From Mytilus galloprovincialis (Eukaryota; Mollusca; Bivalvia; Mytilida; Mytilidae), in NCBI RefSeq assembly GCF_965363235.1, contig NC_134845.1, positions 14,384,101 through 14,448,100 on the forward strand: 64,000 nt of DNA. The letters are read 5' to 3'. Position numbers and translations under genes: made by a program. Shown piece after piece: positions 59,247 through 64,000 of this stretch. Each line of letters starts with the position of its first letter. Position 1 is the first letter of the stretch. The notes beneath the pieces are model-generated. The model made no database searches, was not told the origin of the DNA, and saw only the letters and a list, made by a program, of their open reading frames with translations.

Positions 59247-59290
59247 TATCAAAGGTAAGGGAATATAATTTAATACGCCAGTAAACGTCA
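59247..59290 (+). repeat. Fragment of the 'taatacgccag' dispersed repeat
   Basis: 'ttatcaaaggtaagggaata' then 'taatttaatacgccagtaaa' and 'cgtca' match the first 40 bp of the copy at 60106. Confidence 0.6.
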
Positions 59291-60105
59291 TTGTATGTAA
59301 TAGTACAATTCCAACAATTCAAAATAAATTGAAATTTTTGTAATAAAAATGGTATAGCTGACTGATTTATAAGAACGAACAACAGATCGACAATACATAG
59401 GATGACAAAGTCATTATTTAATCGAAAAATAAATACTAATGAGTTGAACTATCAAATTTAATTCTATATTTGATTATAAATCGAGTAGAAATAAAGAATA
59501 GTTGGGGAAAGGAGTATTTCAATTGATCTAGTTTTCCAAACATGGTTTTCGACTAATACATCTCTTTTGACAGTCTGAGGACATTTCGTAGTCGTACATT
59601 TATTTTTTTTCGAAAGTGTCCTAGGTAACGATATGTTATGACTTTGATTGTTTTCTTAAGACTTTACGTGACATGATTTATGATGATATTATGATTATTA
59701 ACTCAAATTTTAATTTCGTCAGTCTATAAACAATTTCATGTTTATCATTATAAAATATTATTTGTGTTGCTCACTCTGATAAAAAGAACAAAATATTCTT
59801 TTTCACTTCATCAATTAAATTTTAATTGCCTTCGGCGTAAATTTAGGACTAATTTTTACTCATGAACTTGTATAATAAATGTATATTATATTTCCCGTAT
59901 AATGTTCAATTACATACCTTATATATTCATTTTCGTATTTATTTCTATTTTTGTTCTCTTGTCATAATTATCGTTATTATTCAAGATAAGGGGACATATT
60001 TTCACTTATGACAGTCATCATGGGTACATGCTCATGTTCATGTAAGACTATCTAAGGACAGCTTTGATTTCCATTTAGGACATACTTCACGAAAGTAGTA
60101 AAAAG

Positions 60106-60240
60106 ATATCAAAGGTAACAGGATTATAATTTAATACGCCAGACGCGCGTTTCGTCTACATAAGACTCATCAGTGACGCTCAGATCAAAATAATTATTAA
60201 GTCAAAACAAGTACAAAGTTGAAGAGCATTGAAAACCCCA
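60106..60240 (+). repeat. Dispersed repeat 'tcatcagtgacgctcagatc', copy 3
   Basis: 'atcaaaggtaacaggattat', 'taatacgccagacgcgcgtt', 'tcgtctacataagactcatc', then 'acaagtacaaagttgaagag' and 'cattgaaa'. The last part also matches the minus-strand copy at 12429, extending the unit to about 135 bp. Confidence 0.75.
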
Positions 60241-62035
60241 AATTCCAAAATGTTGTGCATAAAAACACTAATATGTGTGCAGTGGTAAAGCTTTTTATTG
60301 TATCTAATTCAAATGAGTCAACGGCCTAAAACAACTCTTTGAAAATTCGTTAGTTTGGTTTATACTACGGAGCACAATCCTAATGTAAGAACAATTGCAT
60401 TTGGCCTATTTTAAAACATTTCTTATTTAGTGAATGTTTCTGTAGCTTCTAGGTGAAGTATAAAACTGTTTGCACTTTGTTTATGTTGAATATATGCATG
60501 ATGGTTAAAATATTCTCGTTTTTATCAAAAGTAAAAACAATACCATATAAAACTGACGCACTGAAAAAAGTCAGTCGACTTATGTATTCCATAAGATATT
60601 TAATATATAACATATATGCTCTAGTATTGTTTAACATCTAACAAATTGCTTAAAATTGTATATTTGACCAAACTTAATTTTTTTGTACCTTATAAGTCGA
60701 ATCCTTAGCAAATTTAAACAATACAAATAATACAATAAGTTCATGATATTAATGTGAAATAATTTAATAGGTTGAAAATCAAAAACTTTTTTTTTTATTA
60801 TAGATTGCTTTCTGAAAAAAAATGAAAAAGTAAAGTTCATATCTGATATTTTTCTCACTGATTGACCACATAGGCGTATTTTATCTACTTTAAAAAATGA
60901 CAAATTACCAGTAGGGATAGAGACAGATCATTACAACAAACTCGAAACTCGTCTTAATGAGATTAAGCTGCTCGTGCATTTTTCATTGTTATTTAACGCA
61001 AAAGAACTATATGAGATATCCGGTAAGATCCCATTTCACAAAGGATTTCTATTGTCTACTTATTGTACCTCGGACTTATTATTTACCCGGTGTAAGTCTT
61101 TAATTTGCATATTAATTTATTTACTTAAAATTAATCGGGTAAGAATAATTAGATACGGTCCCGTAAAATCAGGGAGTTAGAAATAGGATCGGGGAAAAAC
61201 ATGTACCATAATATTCAATTTTAGAAATAATTTATTCAAAGTGCTTTTGGTTGTTTATCTCCGCTCAGTGTCCACACAGTATTTAAGTGGGAAAACTAAC
61301 ATGTTCTGAACCGGACGATGTTGATCGTCGTGAAAATGCATGACATATTTGTCACTAGACATAAGGAGGAATAAATAATTCAGCTTCATTTGGTGATGTA
61401 TAATAATTTTGTTTTCATTAGATAATTGTCTCCAACAAATTGTATTTCAATTTTATTTGCATTTAAATTTTTAGGCGTAAATCTTAGCATTTCTTCGATC
61501 TTTTTTCTCTTATTTAACATTTAAAAAAAAACGTTGTCGTAGTACACATCAGGGGTAACCTTTTCAGCAAAACTAATAGGAGAAGGGATTTTGGGCATTT
61601 CATTTATTTGGTTTAGATATTTTCTTGATGTCGGTTTTGTTATCTTTTTCCGTCTTACATTGATCTTGCAAAGGTCGAAAAAAAATTCAGCCATGCGACT
61701 TAATCAAAAAGATTAAGCTTACCTTTCTTGTTGCTTACACATTTCAATCATTCAACTCGTGCGTAGATCGTATTTCCATCTAATGTTTGTAATGCATAGA
61801 TAGCGTGAACTTCTTACTGAACCTGGCATTGAAAAGTTATAATATAAACCAGTAGACGAAACATACTTCCCTGTAAAATATAACGGTAAAATAAATGATG
61901 ATAATGGATGACGACATGCGGCACATAAAATGAATATTCAGGACGATAATATGTTAATATAATACAAGAATTAACCCCGTTTTTTACTAGTCTAAGTTAA
62001 ACACGCTGATTTGTTTTGTTTTGCGTGCAAGTTTA
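60240..62035. other. AT-rich noncoding DNA, nothing recognised
   Basis: Short frames on both strands without domains. No named repeats seen. Confidence 0.5.
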
Positions 62036-62039
62036 CAAG

Positions 62040-62265
62040 ATATGAGTCCTCAGGAAGAAAAGTCAGCTTACCCGGACACATTTCCGACTCTGATCCGACT
62101 AGTTTGTGCTCTTACTTCGTGGTTCCACATGTTTAGCGTTAACTTAGCAAATGCCGATTTTAACGTCTATGTTTTACCTGGTGGGGTTTCGAACAAATAA
62201 TTCCCCGCTCTCAAGGCAAACACCCTCACACGAGACCACCCAGGACAGCGATAGTACAGAATATC
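62040..62265 (-). repeat. tRNA-like SINE, minus strand
   Basis: On the minus strand the head has GGTGGTCTCGTGTGAGGGTG and, about 30 bases later, TTGTTCGAAACCCCACC, whose GTTCGAAAC fits the RNA polymerase III B-box. The body continues 'gtcggatcagagtcggaaat', 'gtgtccgggtaagctgactt' and 'cttcctgaggactcat'. A plus-strand 60-codon frame over it is not a gene. Confidence 0.5.
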
Positions 62266-62929
62266 ATACTAAAATCTCAAGTACAATAAACAATACAGTT
62301 TCACAGAATTTCACAATTACTAAAGCGAGCTAAAAGTATCTATTTTAAATGTGATGCGTGAAATGATATTGTTAACAACACGTAAACATCGATGATCGAC
62401 CTCAGAGTAAATTTCATGGATCAACGCTCTCGCCAAATTAAAAGCTCTTGTACCTATTGTTTGCATAAAATATTTGCTACTGGACGTAAAGCAATATTCA
62501 ATCAACTTTACAACTAATTCCATGTACTACTGCTTATCACACTAAGACAAGATCTTGTAAAATGCTATTAATATGTACAATTTTCATTTAAATTTTTATG
62601 TTTTATTTTGTGTTTTCTTTTTCTCTTTTATTTCCTCTTTTATTTTCTCTTTTATTTATTTCACAACTGACTGCTTATACAAAGTTTTAAACATGTTTTA
62701 CTATCACTGGGGTAAAGCTGATGACCATAACTGCATTCACGGTCATCCCAAGATGTCGGATGAAAAATTAGGTCAGTATCTGTATTGTCTGTTAAAGTGT
62801 TTCTATATCATTTTCTTTACAAATAATACATTTCAACGATGTAAATTTATAAAAGATTCACACGGAAATCACTAATTACTACCGAGAAATGTGCATGAAA
62901 CAGGAATTTCGATTTGAAAAAATCGCTCA

Positions 62930-63057
62930 GATGACCGTAAATCACAATCGAGATGACCGTAACAGAATCAGCGATTCATAACAAGGGTGACCGTAATTGG
63001 TTTTAAGATGACCGTAATTTGTAAATGATGACCGTAACTTTTAAAGGATGACCATCA
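62930..63057 (+). repeat. Reiterated GATGACCGTAA motif array
   Basis: GATGACCGTAA occurs at 62930, 62952, 63007 and 63027, GGTGACCGTAA at 62986 and GATGACCATCA at 63047. Spacings are 22, 34, 21, 20 and 20 bp. Spacers are unrelated to each other. GATGACCATAA also occurs upstream at 62720. This is a conserved core with variable spacer, like a degenerate 20-bp minisatellite. Confidence 0.75.
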
Positions 63058-63327
63058 TTTCTAAGAAATATCCGTATTTATATAACTACCTTTGTGTATA
63101 CAATGAAGTTAATCGTGTTAGTATAAACGTATTAATATGAGAGTTTTATCATATAAGTAGAAGAAACGTAGATGTGCTTCAAATGCATAGTTCACCATAT
63201 GTATCTTTTTTACAGTAGAGGGTTGAATTTTTAAAATGAATTTGCAACAAGACATGCACATGAAGAAGTGGGGAAACCATGCAACAAACGCGCGATAAAA
63301 TGACACCTTACAAGTATAATTGAAAAA

Positions 63328-63732
63328 ATGCGGTGCATAGCCTCCAACTACAAGACAAAAGATATTTTTTTATTGCTGGGATACCTTTTAATGACATATA
63401 ATAGATACACATTTTTAAAAATGCCAATGCATGTACACCCTTTGATATTATATCGTCTTCCATTTTGTCGTGGAAATAAAATAACAGAAAATATTGTAAT
63501 GTTGTCAATTTGTATATATACAGAAATGTTATTCATACACTCAGGATTCTACTTCGTCAAAATTATCTCCCCATTACATCAGGCAGTTCATTTTCACAAT
63601 CGTAGAAATGGAAGCCATTGTAGGGATGACGCGCTGCCAATTTTGCTCTTAAAAACCGATAAATTTATCCACACAACACCATTACGATCCTTATATGTCA
63701 GTTGTATTTTAAAAGACAAATGTATCTACTAG
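63328..63732 (+). other. Longest unexplained open frame, 134 codons, no known domain
   Basis: The frame is open from ATG 63328 to TAG 63730-63732. The product is rich in I, Y, L and K, with no domain, signal or repeat I can name, and minus-strand frames are also open over part of it. In AT-rich DNA of this length one such frame is expected. Parts ('ggaagccattgtagggatga') look like a dispersed repeat. Confidence 0.15.
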
Positions 63733-63775
63733 CTAATGAGTATCAGTTAATGATCTTGTTTGTATTGATTCAACT

Positions 63776-64000
63776 TAGGCAGCAACCATTTGATTTTCCG
63801 GGGTCTATGGATATTTTTTTCGGACAAACTTTTTTTTTTCACGACAAGTCAAAAACAATTGTTTTCTTTCAATTTTAGCATAACAAATAGTGGCAGCTGA
63901 GGGTGAAACACTCTGAGAAAAAAAAATGTTTGTTTCACCCTCAGCTGCCACTAAAAACAAATTATTTTTTTTCCAAAAACTGAAAGCAAACTTTTTTTCC
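63776..64000 (+). repeat. Foldback-type repeat 'ggcagcaaccattt', copy 3 (cut by window end)
   Basis: It starts 'taggcagcaaccatttgatt' and includes 'cacgacaagtcaaaaacaat'. It carries its own inverted pair: AGTGGCAGCTGAGGGTGAAA CA near 63889-63910 and its exact reverse near 63931-63952, separated by about 20 bp. It matches 11426-11700 and, reversed, 22190-22495. Confidence 0.7.

Noticed and set aside
58999..59382. 127-codon minus-strand frame
   Set aside because: It runs over a dispersed-repeat fragment at 59247-59290, has no domain and no splice context; a chance frame.

Overview
The window is AT-rich, intron-rich, gene-poor eukaryotic DNA packed with short dispersed repeats, minisatellites, foldback elements and retrotransposon relics. 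Repeat families I recognise from memory as bivalve-type (the AGCTCACCTGG element, the satellite-like 'gacctcattttcatggttca' repeat, the 'gtggtcataaaccttgtg' repeat) point to a marine bivalve, most likely a mussel of the Mytilus group. That assignment is inference. There are no bacterial-style operons, no canonical tRNA or rRNA genes and no viral genome.

One gene can be rebuilt with confidence: a plus-strand short-chain dehydrogenase/reductase of the DHRS7 type. It has eight coding exons between 4779 and 33538 (966 coding bases, 321 codons plus stop), all joined by GT-AG introns in matching phase. Exon 1 (4779-4905) encodes an N-terminal membrane anchor and is separated from exon 2 (28317-28466) by a 23.4 kb intron. 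The other seven exons lie within 5.2 kb. The protein carries [12 protein letters not shown], the N-S-Y-K catalytic residues and a CPGP motif.

Layout: 1-4.7 kb is upstream sequence with tandem duplications, two hAT-like TIR elements and a GTTAAC cluster just before exon 1. 4.9-28.3 kb is intron 1. It holds an inverted pair of palindromic minisatellites (5.4-5.8 and 25.9-26.3 kb), a second inverted pair of 21-bp minisatellite elements (10.1-11.0 and 13.5-14.0 kb), a 133-bp tandem repeat, several MITE-like elements, a cluster of SINE-like repeats nested in an old satellite, and a 1.3 kb repeat built of two ~500 bp units. 28.3-33.7 kb is the rest of the gene. 33.8-36.6 kb holds a nested insertion, a 5'-truncated LINE with target-site duplication and a Penelope-like reverse transcriptase relic. 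37.5-64 kb has no convincing intact gene. It contains a 59-bp tandem array, a second large TIR-bearing repeat, another Penelope relic, an inverted repeat pair (44.2/48.7 kb), two tRNA-like SINE heads, a decayed small cysteine-containing secreted-type ORF (50.8-51.1 kb) and a motif array (GATGACCGTAA, 62.9-63.1 kb).

The most unusual signals are the array of 10-bp perfect palindromes with variable spacers, duplicated in near-identical inverted form near the two ends of the giant intron, and the 21-bp higher-order-repeat element that also occurs as an inverted pair. Both look like cores of nonautonomous mobile elements, and their orientation could let the pre-mRNA fold and bring the distant splice sites together.
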